Notes: generated by a model from the sequence alone, not told the origin. Positions 10,301 to 18,372 are shown, counted from the stretch's first letter. The stretch is DNA of 37,383 bases from Pedosphaera sp. (GCA_028293285.1 JAQGPC010000112.1:1-37383); one strand, 5' to 3'. Program-made: numbers and translations.

Positions 10301-10850
10301 GGAGGATGTGCTTTCGCCGACGCTGAAAGGCCTTTCTTCCAAGGAGCGGGCTGCGGAATGGGAATCCTTTACGAATCATGTGGTGCATCTGGCTGCCGTG
10401 GCCAAGGCCATTCTCGGAGGAACGGAAGACGGGCCCATGATGTGTACGATCAGCTTGCGCAAACTGGAAGATACACCTAATCCGAAGGATGACTGGCGCA
10501 ATAAAGGCATCTGGCGAAACTTGAAAATGACTTCTGAAGGTGAGTCGAGCAAGTTGAAGGAAACCGCGCTGCTGGAAGACGAAATTCTCGGGCAGATTTC
10601 CATACAGCAACCTTTTGAAGTGCTGCTCTTCAAAGTGGACGAGGCTACCGATAAGGAATCTTATAAGAGTGATCCCTGGGGCCCGCTCTGGCTGATTTGC
10701 AAATACAAGGGATTGCCGGCGCAGAAGAATGATTTGACAACCTGGGTCGTGGACTGGCCGGTAGAACGGCAGCTCTCCGCAGGAGCCATACGGTTGAAAT
10801 TCAAATTTGACCGGCCCATGCCCGGATGGGAAACCTGGCCAGTGCAATAA
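7344..10850 (+). CDS. tssM: TssM (IcmF-like) membrane complex ATPase-fold protein
   Basis: TssM spans the inner membrane and periplasm and builds the T6SS trans-envelope channel with TssL. The 1168-aa product shows two N-terminal transmembrane segments (about residues 22-40 and 44-66), a cytoplasmic NTPase domain with Walker A GEPGSGKT at 133-140, a Walker B-like LLDTAGR at 177-183 and TKCD at 262-265, and the IcmF motif LRGIYFSSSMREG at about 377-389. A third membrane segment lies at about 450-472, followed by a ~690-residue periplasmic region that is mainly helical and then beta-rich near the end. Length agrees with the family (about 1100-1300 aa). Both NTPase motifs are intact, unlike some TssM proteins in which Walker A is degenerate. 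No tssJ lipoprotein gene, the usual periplasmic partner, is in the window. Confidence 0.96.
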   Translation: MDMIKQLLDAIAPIWRLPRTAKVILAIIAALGLGALASKGLGKGGWVFVVILVVLLLVLLGGYLLWRSWQRRKQNAQLGGELQQHSSGSPRGISDPGQRARLDDLRKKFESGIEAYRSRGKDLYKLPWYVIVGEPGSGKTEAIRHSNVGFPPGMQDEFQGVGGTINMNWWFTNNAVLLDTAGRLMFEEVKPGETSEWKEFLQLLKKNRPNCPVNGLFLVIPSDSLIKNSAEEIAMKAGKIAQQLDTIQRVLDVRFPVFVIITKCDKINGFREFFDGLTDPQLQHQMMGWSNPEPLDNPFRPELVSQHLDQVVQRLRRRRLGLMRDPVPENPIGRRTDEVDSLYALPHSLSLLSSRLRRYLETIFVAGEWSAKPLFLRGIYFSSSMREGSALDQDLAEAIGVPVDDLPEGKVWERERAYFLRDLFIEKVFRERGLVTSASNTKKMLRSRKIALFSFGFGALALFIGLAWLGMSSLRSGIRDQSDYWTAVGDAGWQNKDWKQSIIPMRDNGTFAEYVTNQVYVAGTRPPLIPIGDFHVKLHELADKPLKRNWLFPGLADKYNRNSKTAQRIVFEAGVVKPLIDASRQKMKMSDGAPQKGQAEALIALIRLESDILSRNKGTNNGTISEDGAKNFMSPLLSYISGQDSTPDPKLVTTMVWTYSTNESAKGTWPSMALSGSSSSTNNLANNTELRAGLEAFLRSVTNNIQTQIGSWNQTAELRNALKKFQSNEADLFSAVQAADQSRISRAFDELAKIKATVDEQLKKTTSSSLFQGGVSLTSAYQNLTKSVLVSGAGALDKVRQADEASLRDNSGHPLFVAIQARLIEAQNDLTNRIEQLSAAGDLAEIKNLDELHLAKMDDLLAYAKRFNLYQDAVKAIDAKWINRDRLVGFKGDALDEFLAKQITPLKKGAAGYSGKLQPQVATICNYLADRADGAQRNAFLTAYLEEAKKTMSGSEAFPLVANLSAKPLSGVPELKKASASLKLISEDVLSPTLKGLSSKERAAEWESFTNHVVHLAAVAKAILGGTEDGPMMCTISLRKLEDTPNPKDDWRNKGIWRNLKMTSEGESSKLKETALLEDEILGQISIQQPFEVLLFKVDEATDKESYKSDPWGPLWLICKYKGLPAQKNDLTTWVVDWPVERQLSAGAIRLKFKFDRPMPGWETWPVQ

Positions 10851-10866
10851 CGGATGTTAGGGGAGC

Positions 10867-13062
10867 ATGAGCGAATTCTTTAAAAAATTCTTGTTGGAAG
10901 ATGCGCGTCGTCTGGGGCAGGGGACGGGACGGCAGGTATTCCTGGGCGCGTTCGGAAAACATCCCGGTTGGGACGATCATGTTGAGGATCTGGGGCTCGA
11001 AACCGAAAGTTTGATTTTTGCCAAGAAGCTCATCTATGTCGAAGGCATCGGCGGGCAAATCGATGCCGGTGCATGGGAAAAGCTCGAACCCGCCCAGCAA
11101 GTTTCTTCGTTCAAGCATGTTTTCGTCTGGCAACGTTCCGGACAGCTTCTGCTTGGCCGCATGTGGTCTTCCAGTGATGGCAAGGGGCGGACGCGTTATC
11201 CGATGGTTGTGTGCGCTCATCTTATCGGCGTTCCGCTGGCTTGGGCGTTGGAACATGTCCTTCCCGGTCTGGAGAAAATTGAACAGGCCTGTCTGCTGAC
11301 AAATTCCGCGGCTGACGTTCGCGCCCTGCTGGACACCGCGCGCACGGAATTGCGAAATTCGCTGCCGAGCATTGATCCAGGCACGGAGCAGGCACCGGTT
11401 TCGGCTGAAGCATTATCCAAATTTACGTCCAACTCCGGTACGGGCGGGCAACCAGAAGGTTTTTTCCGGATTCTGTATCAATTGCAAAGTCAGGTTCTTC
11501 CTTTTGCCATCGGAAAGTCCACTGTCAAAGCGGACATGTCCGGAAGTCGCCCACAGCAGATTCGCGTGCCCATTTCAGGAACTTCACTTTCGCAAAGTGT
11601 CCTGCTCTGGACCCGGTTCTTTCTTTTACAAGTTGATACGACCACTCCGCTGCTGTTTATCATTCCCATGGAAGAATCGTGGTTGGATGCCACGATGGGA
11701 GAACCGGCCACGCAGGAATTATTTTGTTTGCGGGCCTCGCCCAAAGCACTGCCGCTGGCCAGTGAAGTGCCTTATAATCTTGATGCGGCATTCCGGGAGC
11801 GCGCCGGGAAATTCCTGGTCACGTTGCAGAATTCCACGGATCCCCTGAGCAATCCGGATTTCAACGAAGCGAATTCCGCGCCGTCCTCCGGCTTCACATC
11901 GGTGACGCAAAGATGGTTCAAAGGCATTGCGGGCAAATGGAAAGCAGGAGGCAGCGTATTTCTTATTGCCATTTTATTAGTGGCGACGTTTCTGATCGTA
12001 TCACGAAAGCCAAAAAATTCAGCCACGAAACCGGTGGAGCAACCCTCACTCGCCAAAACTGCTGAGCCAGCGCCGAAGGCAACTGAAGATAAGCGCCCGG
12101 GGGAACAGATGACGCAACAACTTGCGGCTGCTGCCGAGGCGACGCGATTCAAAGCTGAAACTGAGGCAAAGGAAAAAGCCCGATTAGAAGAGCAGGCCAG
12201 GACGAAACAATTGGCTGAACAAAAGGCAAAGGAAACGGCTGCCCTGGAAGTGACGCGTCTGGCAGAGGAAAAGAAGGAAAAAGCCCGTCTGGAAGCTGAA
12301 GCCAAGGCAAAGGAATTGGCGGAAGAAAAGGCCAAGGCTGAATTGGCTGCCCGTCAAATCGCCGCCGTTAAAACCGAGAGCATCATTCCAGTAAAATTTG
12401 TGGCGACGACTGAACCGGCCAAACCTGCCGAAGAGAAACCATTAACTACAGCAAAGGCGGCGGCTGCCACGACTCACCGCCCGATCACCAATCGTATCGG
12501 AATGGAACTAGTGTGGGTGGAGCGATTGCCGGGAACGAAAGAGGGTGGATATGTGGGGAAGTATGAAGTGACCCAGGATCAGTATGCCAAAGTGATGGTG
12601 GTCAACCCGAGTTCTTTTACCGGGGACCTGCGGCAGCCGGTGGAAAATGTGAGTTGGAATAATGCCATGGATTTTTGCCGCAAGCTGACCGATTCGGAGA
12701 AAGCGGCTTTGACCTTGGGGCAAGTTTATATATTGCCGACGGTGAAGCAGTGGGATTTCTACCTCGCGGACGCCAGGTTTGATGACGCAGTGATGAGTAG
12801 AACGGCTTTAAGAAAATCGCCGATGGCAGTGGGCGGTGCGGGAGTGGCGAACAAGTTTGGATTATACGATGTGCTGGGGAATGTGTGGGAATGGTGCCTG
12901 GATGAAACGGCCCCGGATGAGCGGGTGTTGAAGGGGGGCGCTTACAAAACCTTGAAAAAGCTTTATTTCAAACCGATGGCGGAGACGACTCCCATGCTAC
13001 TCCCGCCCAACGCCAAATCGGATGATACCGGATTCCGTTGTGTCCTCGTCATGCAACCTTAA
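10867..13062 (+). CDS. TagF/ImpM-like domain fused through a TM and coiled coil to an FGE/SUMF1-like domain
   Basis: 731 aa with three parts. Residues ~20-240 resemble TagF (FLGAFGKHPGWDDH near the start and GRMWSSSDGKGRTRYPMVV at 97-115); TagF is a cytoplasmic post-translational repressor of T6SS. A single transmembrane helix lies at ~361-381 (GSVFLIAILLVATFLIVS). Residues ~405-500 form a Lys/Glu/Ala-rich coiled coil. Residues ~540-731 form a formylglycine-generating-enzyme/SUMF1-type domain: GKYEVTQDQYAKVM, QPVENVSWNNAMDFC, GLYDVLGNVWEWC, and TGFRCVL at the end. The paired copper-binding cysteines of true FGE are not seen, so the domain is probably a binding module rather than an enzyme. 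In Pseudomonas, a separate periplasmic FGE-domain protein (TagR) acts upstream of the kinase PpkA; the predicted topology would put this domain in the periplasm. The start has an SD-like GGGGAG. TagF assignment is moderate, FGE assignment strong. Confidence 0.8.
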   Translation: MSEFFKKFLLEDARRLGQGTGRQVFLGAFGKHPGWDDHVEDLGLETESLIFAKKLIYVEGIGGQIDAGAWEKLEPAQQVSSFKHVFVWQRSGQLLLGRMWSSSDGKGRTRYPMVVCAHLIGVPLAWALEHVLPGLEKIEQACLLTNSAADVRALLDTARTELRNSLPSIDPGTEQAPVSAEALSKFTSNSGTGGQPEGFFRILYQLQSQVLPFAIGKSTVKADMSGSRPQQIRVPISGTSLSQSVLLWTRFFLLQVDTTTPLLFIIPMEESWLDATMGEPATQELFCLRASPKALPLASEVPYNLDAAFRERAGKFLVTLQNSTDPLSNPDFNEANSAPSSGFTSVTQRWFKGIAGKWKAGGSVFLIAILLVATFLIVSRKPKNSATKPVEQPSLAKTAEPAPKATEDKRPGEQMTQQLAAAAEATRFKAETEAKEKARLEEQARTKQLAEQKAKETAALEVTRLAEEKKEKARLEAEAKAKELAEEKAKAELAARQIAAVKTESIIPVKFVATTEPAKPAEEKPLTTAKAAAATTHRPITNRIGMELVWVERLPGTKEGGYVGKYEVTQDQYAKVMVVNPSSFTGDLRQPVENVSWNNAMDFCRKLTDSEKAALTLGQVYILPTVKQWDFYLADARFDDAVMSRTALRKSPMAVGGAGVANKFGLYDVLGNVWEWCLDETAPDERVLKGGAYKTLKKLYFKPMAETTPMLLPPNAKSDDTGFRCVLVMQP

Positions 13063-13076
13063 CCAAAAAAGAACCT

Positions 13077-14162
13077 ATGATCTCTGTTGAAGAATTGCTG
13101 CAGCCCATTTCCCCGGAACAACCTTGTGGCGAAGACTTCACTTATCATCCGAGCTTGCAGGAGTTGGATACCCTGGTGCAGGGCAAGCCTGAGACCCAGG
13201 TGGGCGATGTCATTGCCGAGGCGGAAGATCCCGATTGGAAGGCGGTGCTGGAAAGCTCGGTGGAAATTTTGAAACAGTCCAAGCATTTGCGCGTGGGGGT
13301 GACGCTTTGCCTGGCGGAACTTAAAGTGGACGGGTTCCCGGGTTTTCGCGACAGCCTGGCAGTGTTGCGCGGGTTGCTGGAGGTTTATTGGAACGATATC
13401 TATCCCAAGCTGGACCCGGACGATAACAATGATCCGACCGAACGCATCAACATCCTGAATAATCTTTCGGCGCCGGTCGGAACTTTTGGAGATCCTTACC
13501 GTTTTCTCCAAAGATTACGCCAGGTTCCGCTGTGTAATTCGGTGCGCATGGGACGCGTAACCTTGGGGGATATTCTGGATGCGGAAGATCCCGATAAACA
13601 AGCTCCGGAACCCGCTCCCGAGGGCGACAGCGGCGAAGCGGCCAAACCCAAGCGCCTGGGAACAGCGCAGATCTCCGCCGCCTTTCGCGACTCCGATCAA
13701 GCCGCGATCAAGGAGACATACGCTGCGGTCGGCGAAATCATTGATACGGTGGCGGCGATTAATACCTTTTTGACGGAATCGGTCGGAGCAGGCAACGGAG
13801 TGACTTTCGATGACCTAACCAAGTCGTTGAAGAAAATTCAGAGCAGCGTGGCCCCGTACACCGGCGACCCAGCAGCGGCGGCAAGTGCCGACGGGCAGGG
13901 TGCAGCCACGGGAGAAGCCAGCAGCGGCGGCATGGGTGATGGGAAGATTCGCTCCCGTGATGACGTGGTGTTTATGTTGGATCAAATCTGTGATTTCTAC
14001 GCGCGGTCGGAACCGTCCAGTCCTGTTCCCTTGCTGTTAAAGCGCGCGCAACGTCTGGCGACGATGAGCTTTTTCGAAATCATCAATGACCTCACGCCGG
14101 ATTCCATCTCCCAGTTGAAAGTGATTGCGGGCAAGGACCCCAACGAAACGACACAGGAATAA
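13077..14162 (+). CDS. tssA: TssA (ImpA-like) T6SS assembly protein
   Basis: TssA primes and caps the growing sheath-tube. The start was set at the ATG at 13077, 14 bp after the preceding stop, giving MISVEELLQPISPEQPCGED, the typical ImpA N-terminus; a longer frame from 13038 overlaps the upstream gene. The 361-aa protein has an ImpA_N domain at about residues 4-130 (VLESSVEILKQSKHLRVGV, then LDPDDNNDPTERINILNNL), a low-complexity linker rich in Ala/Gly/Glu around 170-300, and a C-terminal helical domain (RSRDDVVFMLDQICDFY, then SPVPLLLKRAQRL and MSFFEIINDL), which resembles the short TssA class whose C-terminus forms the ring-shaped oligomer. Last gene of the first T6SS unit; a strong terminator follows. 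Confidence 0.93.
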   Translation: MISVEELLQPISPEQPCGEDFTYHPSLQELDTLVQGKPETQVGDVIAEAEDPDWKAVLESSVEILKQSKHLRVGVTLCLAELKVDGFPGFRDSLAVLRGLLEVYWNDIYPKLDPDDNNDPTERINILNNLSAPVGTFGDPYRFLQRLRQVPLCNSVRMGRVTLGDILDAEDPDKQAPEPAPEGDSGEAAKPKRLGTAQISAAFRDSDQAAIKETYAAVGEIIDTVAAINTFLTESVGAGNGVTFDDLTKSLKKIQSSVAPYTGDPAAAASADGQGAATGEASSGGMGDGKIRSRDDVVFMLDQICDFYARSEPSSPVPLLLKRAQRLATMSFFEIINDLTPDSISQLKVIAGKDPNETTQE

Positions 14163-14185
14163 TCTTACCGGCTTCAATATAAAAA

Positions 14186-14221
14186 AGAACGCGCGAAGGT
14201 GAAAAATCCTTCGCGCGTTTT
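14186..14221. terminator. Bidirectional rho-independent terminator between tssA and the - strand island
   Basis: A perfect 12-bp GC-rich stem (AACGCGCGAAGG at 14188-14199 with CCTTCGCGCGTT at 14208-14219) closes an 8-nt loop. A run of A on the left and TTTTGTTT on the right make it usable on both strands. It lies 24 bp after tssA and 19 bp after the stop of the convergent - strand gene. Confidence 0.92.
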
Positions 14222-14240
14222 GTTTATAGAGTGGGTTTTG

Positions 14241-16973
14241 CTATTGAGCGCCGGCTTTTTTGATGGCTTGGGCCGACAGATAAGAAACCTTGTCCAGGAT
14301 TTCATCCGCGCCCGCAAAGTCTTTGTCCTCCGCCATGGTTTTGGCTTTGGCAAGCCGCTGATTAACGTCCGCCAGATCAAAGCCGGGCAGATTTTTGGCC
14401 TTGTCGACTTCTGTCATGGTACGGCCAAGTTTACCGTTATACCCGTCCTGCTTCCGCTTGAGCGTCTCGGCGTGCTGGGCCTTCAGCTTCTCGATTTCCT
14501 TGAACGCGTCCTTGATGGCTTCATCCATTTTGGCATCCAATTCGTTGGGCTTGGCCGTGGCCACTTTCTGGAAACCGACGCCATAGGCCATGGAGATTTC
14601 GTAAATGGTGATGTCCGGAATCTCCGCGACCTTTTTCATGAACATGGCGGAACGTTCGACCAATTCAAACGAGGAGGTATCCATCTTGTCAGACATGGTC
14701 CGGTCGTTGGCGGCTATTTTATTGAAGCTGTCCTCCATGTTCTTACGGACCTTTTTGGGATCGATGCTCCTGATTTTGGCAAGCATTTCCCCAGTAAACG
14801 GAACATGGGCTTGGGGTAATTGCATCAGGGCGTTCCCCGAGGTCAATTGAGTGCCGCCCTGCGAGGCGCCCATTTCAGAGGTCATCGAACCGCCGCGTTG
14901 CAGGAAGCAATCCTTATCCGGCAGGGAGTTGCCGGCATCGATCGGGATCAAGCGCGTCTTGCCGCCCTCGTTTTTGATCAACATATTGCCTTCGTTGCGA
15001 TCCAGGTTCAGCGTCAGGAAGTCCAGGACAGCGATCTTTTGCACGTCTTCTTCATCGATCGAATCCAGGCGTTTCTTCCGTTCGCTATTGGAAACACCTT
15101 GAACGATATTGCCCTGCTCATCAAAACCATCCACTGACTCGGTACCAACGAACCCGGCCAGGTCCCCGTCGTTGGCAACCGCCTGCACCAATGCTCCCAC
15201 CTGTTTTTTGTCCTTTGAATTTTTGCCTTCGGAAAAGCTATCGCTTTCCAGCGTGGTTAACACCGTCGGGCAAATGCCGAAGTCGAGGCCGATGGACTGT
15301 TTCATGTCATCATTCAATTTGCTGTAGATGACTTCGCGAACCACACCGCCGCCGGGCGGAAAACCTTCCGCAATATTTTCGCCCTTCAACGGTTTGAACA
15401 GGAAGGCAGGCTTGCCGTCCGAACTCTTCAGGAAGAAAGAATCCGAAGCTCCCTTCTTCGAAGGTGGTTTGACGGTTCCATCCACCATTAAAACCTGCGC
15501 GTGCAATTCCTGGGCCTTGGCTGTCTTATCCTCATCCCAAGGGGGATTGCCCAAAGTCTCCTGGTCTTTGACGATCCGCATCAACTTGACGCTCTTCAAA
15601 GTCTCCAGGCAGATTTCGCGCTTGCGCTGGCTCTCCTTGCCATTCTGTTGCTTCGTGGACAAATCCTTTTCGAAGTGGGCGAGGTACACATTGGCTGCGG
15701 CTTCGAGCTTGTCGAGTTTGCCGGCATCCTTGCCACCGTCCTGCTCGACTTCCTTCAAGCTTTCCAGGAACTTCTTGAATTCCTTTCCGGCCAGCAGTTT
15801 TTCCTTGCCGATTTTGTCGGCGTTTCCCTTGGCAAAATTCTTTTTGGCGACGTCGAACCTGCCTTTCAAACCATTGCTGAGGACCAAATCATCCTCTTTC
15901 TTTTGATTCGCCAGCAGGGCTTTGCTGATCTCAGTATCCAATTCAAAAAGGGCGGACTCGGCGCCATCGACATCATTCTTCTTCGCGAGATCCTCCACCT
16001 TCGCATAGAGTGCCTTGAGTTGGGTGGCCGGAGCACCGGGCACTTTCAAGGCTGAATCGTAGCGCGGCTTGAGCGTCTTGAGTTTTCGCTCAATGAACGC
16101 CTTGTTCTCGGACGTCATGATACGATTCATGCGACCGCCACTGGAACCCGTTTGGGGAGTTGTGCCTGATGTTTGCGTGGTTCCACCTTTCAGCAGTTGT
16201 TCCAACGTGTCCAGCGTCTCGCCAGCCTTGGCGAAATCATTTTTGCTCGCGATGGCTCCGGCTTCGGTATAGAGCCGGCGGACTTCCGGCCCGTTCGGAC
16301 CGGACAAGGCTTTTTGATACTGCGGAAAAATGTCTTTATACCGTTTGGCAAACGCCGCTTTGATCTCCTGCTTTTCCGAATGAATTCCGGTAGGTGAAGG
16401 CGGAGTGGAGGGTAGGGGCGGCATCGGACGCTGACCGGTCTGGGGAGTAGAGGGTAGAGGTGGCATCGGACGCTGGCCGGTCTGGGAAGTCGAGGGCGGG
16501 GGCGGTTGTTGTCCGGGTTTGGTCCCAGGGGAGGGAGGTGATGGCCGTTGCGGTGGCTTTGATTCCGTTTGGACCGGTATTTCCGTGGTGGTTTGGACTT
16601 CCGGTTCAACTTCGGTGTCCACGCCGGTATCTTCGACAACCACTTCATCCGTTTCACCCGGCTTCAATTGTTCCAGCTCCCAGTCAATGCTTTTACAATT
16701 GTTATTGTTCATTGCCAACTTGATGCCCGTTCTTAAACTGCCGGTGGGTGGTGTCTTGGTCAGGAAAATATACTTATTATCCGCTTTGCGACAGATGCCT
16801 TTGCCTTCGCGTTCTCCCTTCACGGCGGTGGCGATGGCTTCATCCAACAAAGGTTTTCCGGGCGGCTTGGGCGTGACGAGCAGAACCTGTTTTTGCTTGC
16901 CGACGATCAGCACAAAATTAGCAGGCTTGTCATGAACTTTGCCCAAGGCGAGTTTGAGATTATAAGGCGGCAT
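14241..16973 (-). CDS. N-domain effector candidate with PI3/4-kinase-like C-terminal domain
   Basis: 910 aa. The ATG at 16973 was chosen because GAAGGA lies 6-7 nt upstream and the resulting N-terminus (MPPYNLKLALGKV) aligns with the other N-domain proteins; a start at 17021 would add 16 residues. Residues 1-105 are a diverged copy of the island's N-domain (VTPKP, LLD, GKGIC). Then come an acidic stretch, a Pro-rich linker with a duplicated 14-residue unit, and helical-hairpin repeats at about 225-360. The C-terminal ~400 residues look like a phosphatidylinositol 3/4-kinase fold: FLFKPLKGE (Lys527), REVIYSKL, LDFLTLNLDRNEGNML (Asp658, Asn663), LIPIDAG (Asp679) and PQAHVPFTGEMLAKI, the last resembling type II/gamma PI4 kinases. 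Substrate could be a lipid, a protein, or another small molecule; not decided by sequence. No neighbouring immunity gene is obvious. Export by the flanking T6SS is inferred. Confidence 0.8.
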   Translation of the reverse strand: MPPYNLKLALGKVHDKPANFVLIVGKQKQVLLVTPKPPGKPLLDEAIATAVKGEREGKGICRKADNKYIFLTKTPPTGSLRTGIKLAMNNNNCKSIDWELEQLKPGETDEVVVEDTGVDTEVEPEVQTTTEIPVQTESKPPQRPSPPSPGTKPGQQPPPPSTSQTGQRPMPPLPSTPQTGQRPMPPLPSTPPSPTGIHSEKQEIKAAFAKRYKDIFPQYQKALSGPNGPEVRRLYTEAGAIASKNDFAKAGETLDTLEQLLKGGTTQTSGTTPQTGSSGGRMNRIMTSENKAFIERKLKTLKPRYDSALKVPGAPATQLKALYAKVEDLAKKNDVDGAESALFELDTEISKALLANQKKEDDLVLSNGLKGRFDVAKKNFAKGNADKIGKEKLLAGKEFKKFLESLKEVEQDGGKDAGKLDKLEAAANVYLAHFEKDLSTKQQNGKESQRKREICLETLKSVKLMRIVKDQETLGNPPWDEDKTAKAQELHAQVLMVDGTVKPPSKKGASDSFFLKSSDGKPAFLFKPLKGENIAEGFPPGGGVVREVIYSKLNDDMKQSIGLDFGICPTVLTTLESDSFSEGKNSKDKKQVGALVQAVANDGDLAGFVGTESVDGFDEQGNIVQGVSNSERKKRLDSIDEEDVQKIAVLDFLTLNLDRNEGNMLIKNEGGKTRLIPIDAGNSLPDKDCFLQRGGSMTSEMGASQGGTQLTSGNALMQLPQAHVPFTGEMLAKIRSIDPKKVRKNMEDSFNKIAANDRTMSDKMDTSSFELVERSAMFMKKVAEIPDITIYEISMAYGVGFQKVATAKPNELDAKMDEAIKDAFKEIEKLKAQHAETLKRKQDGYNGKLGRTMTEVDKAKNLPGFDLADVNQRLAKAKTMAEDKDFAGADEILDKVSYLSAQAIKKAGAQ
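16407..16494 (-). repeat. 42-bp tandem repeat encoding a Pro-rich linker unit
   Basis: Two adjacent 42-bp units (starting at 16411 and 16453 on the + strand) encode the 14-residue unit TGQRPMPPLPSTPQ in the linker after the N-domain of the kinase-like protein. A third, diverged unit begins upstream. Probably flexible spacer that varies by slippage. Confidence 0.75.
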
Positions 16974-17673
16974 ATATTTTCCTTCGCAAGTTTCGGCAAC
17001 CGTGGAGCGATTTGAAATCATCGCATGAACAAGACTACCAATCCGCTCTCCGTGCCAATTTTTATTCGTGTTAACAGAGTATGAGCCAGCACCATGATTT
17101 CATTCCATTCATCGTGCAGTCGCCCCAAACTTTATTCAAAACCATTGGTTATTCTCAAGTTGAATTTTAGAAGTGAAGTGACTTCTTGGCTGTGCTGTTT
17201 TTAGGACGGTTGAACTTCAACTTCCCCTGTAATAAAATCAAAATATTGTGAAAATCCTCTTATTTTCCCCGTCGTCGATGGAATCGACGACGACAAAATC
17301 CGGCTGCTCACTGTTGAAGCCAGCCATCCACTCCTCACTATTTGTAGTCGTATCAACTCGCACCAGCTCACATCTGCTCGTACTGGCTCTTATCGATCCT
17401 TCCCGTATCAGCCAACGGTCAGGAGTCCCTGACTCTTCAAACTTCCGCCTTCAGTCCTCCGTCCCCTGATATCTGGCATATTTTACCCCCATTAACACGG
17501 ATTAACGCGGAATGACCCGGATTAACTGAAATCACCCAAAACGCTCATGTCTCGCCACCCTCCGACTTCCGTTCTCTGGCCTCGGCCTTTCGAGGCGGTA
17601 ACTCGCACCTACTCGTACTAGCTCAGACTGGCTTAATTTCACTCCCTAGCCGTGGAGCGGCGTAAGTTGTTAG

Positions 17674-17693
17674 CCCATGGCGTAAGCCATGGG
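17674..17693. repeat. Perfect 8-bp hairpin with GTAA loop, REP-like
   Basis: CCCATGGC and GCCATGGG form a perfect stem around GTAA. It is embedded in a stretch (about 17647-17740) whose style, a short palindrome with flanking imperfect arms, resembles dispersed extragenic palindromes. Whether other copies exist in the genome cannot be seen here. Confidence 0.5.
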
Positions 17694-17837
17694 GACTTGC
17701 CAAAACAACCAAAGCCCAGCGGGACGAAAGATCCTAAGGCAGTGTAACTATTTAATTCTTGTAACGCTGCGATTTATCAAAGAACCCGGCCTCGACACGT
17801 ACATGCGAACCGGCGGGCATTTATCGCCCACGGTTAT

Positions 17838-17859
17838 GTAAATAACAAACGTTATTTAC
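17838..17859. repeat. Perfect 9-bp AT-rich inverted repeat downstream of the 150-aa gene
   Basis: GTAAATAAC and GTTATTTAC are separated by AAAC. It lies about 40 bp beyond the stop of the - strand 150-aa gene. It lacks a T-tract on that strand, so it is either a weak transcript-end structure or a protein-binding site. Confidence 0.5.
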
Positions 17860-17896
17860 CAAGTCAAGTCCAAGTTTATCTTTCAGCACGATTTTT

Positions 17897-18349
17897 TTAC
17901 GCGGCCGGCGGCGGGGTATTGCCGGTATGTTTCACTCCAATCAACGCCGTATATTGCAGCAGCACTGCCTGGAAATGTTGCAGGAAAGCGTCAATATCCT
18001 CCGGGGTTTTGACATATTTCGCGCATTCGCGCAACCAGCCTTCGATTGCGATATTGTTGGAAATATTCAGCATTCTTTCCACGAGTGCCAAAGCTTCCTG
18101 GACGGCTGCGCCAAATTTCCTGGCAGCATCGTCGCCACTCTGTGTTGGCAGGATTTGTTTGAGGGCTTCCAGCGTGGCGGCCAGCTCGTCCGGCGAAGCT
18201 TCCGCCCGTTCCAATTGCGAGGCTGCGGCAAACGCATAAGTGCCGGTCAGTTCCGGCTGGATTTTTTTGGGGGCAACAAAGAAACCTTTCGCAAGATAAT
18301 CGGCAGGCTTCAGGTTGTGCAGTTGGGTCGGATCAGGATTGTTTGGCAT
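17897..18349 (-). CDS. Small island protein of unknown function, 150 aa
   Basis: I do not recognise it. The protein is soluble-looking and mostly helical: after a polar N-terminus (MPNNPDPTQLHNLKPADY) come FFVAPKKIQPELTG, an Ala-rich helix region, and GWLRECAKYVKTPEDIDAFL, ending in a Pro/Ala tail. It carries neither the N-domain nor a clear helical-hairpin repeat. It lies 213 bp downstream of the C39-like protein gene and on the same strand, so it could be an immunity protein, a chaperone, or a further T6SS accessory; none of these is shown by sequence. No Shine-Dalgarno precedes the ATG. A candidate promoter lies just upstream. Confidence 0.6.
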   Translation of the reverse strand: MPNNPDPTQLHNLKPADYLAKGFFVAPKKIQPELTGTYAFAAASQLERAEASPDELAATLEALKQILPTQSGDDAARKFGAAVQEALALVERMLNISNNIAIEGWLRECAKYVKTPEDIDAFLQHFQAVLLQYTALIGVKHTGNTPPPAA

Positions 18350-18372
18350 AAGCGGTGGTTAAATAGTTTAGA

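Larger units (their letters stand above)
16974..17896. other. 920-bp gene-free stretch with several inverted repeats
   Basis: No credible gene: the only longer frame (17248-17469, +) is Ser/Thr-rich low complexity without an RBS. The region contains near-direct repeats of the type ATTAACNCGG (around 17490-17527), a short inverted repeat GTTGAACTTCAAC at about 17209-17221, and two clear hairpins annotated separately. Its composition differs from the adjoining genes and it separates the kinase-like gene from the rest of the island. It may be decayed coding or repeat-derived DNA, and should contain the promoter of the kinase-like gene, for which I see no strong -35/-10 pair. Confidence 0.5.

Noticed and set aside
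10125..10847. 240-aa open frame on the - strand inside tssM
   Set aside because: Shadow of the TssM periplasmic region; no domain and the + frame continues through it.
14199..14819. 206-aa open frame on the + strand past tssA
   Set aside because: Begins inside the terminator hairpin and lies antisense to the kinase-like gene; no recognisable domain and no ribosome-binding site.
16974..17250. Sigma-54-like TGGCAC box upstream of the kinase-like gene
   Set aside because: The second element (TTGC-type) is not at the required spacing.
17248..17469. 73-aa open frame in the gene-free stretch
   Set aside because: Ser/Thr-rich low-complexity translation, no ribosome-binding site, no similarity to island proteins.
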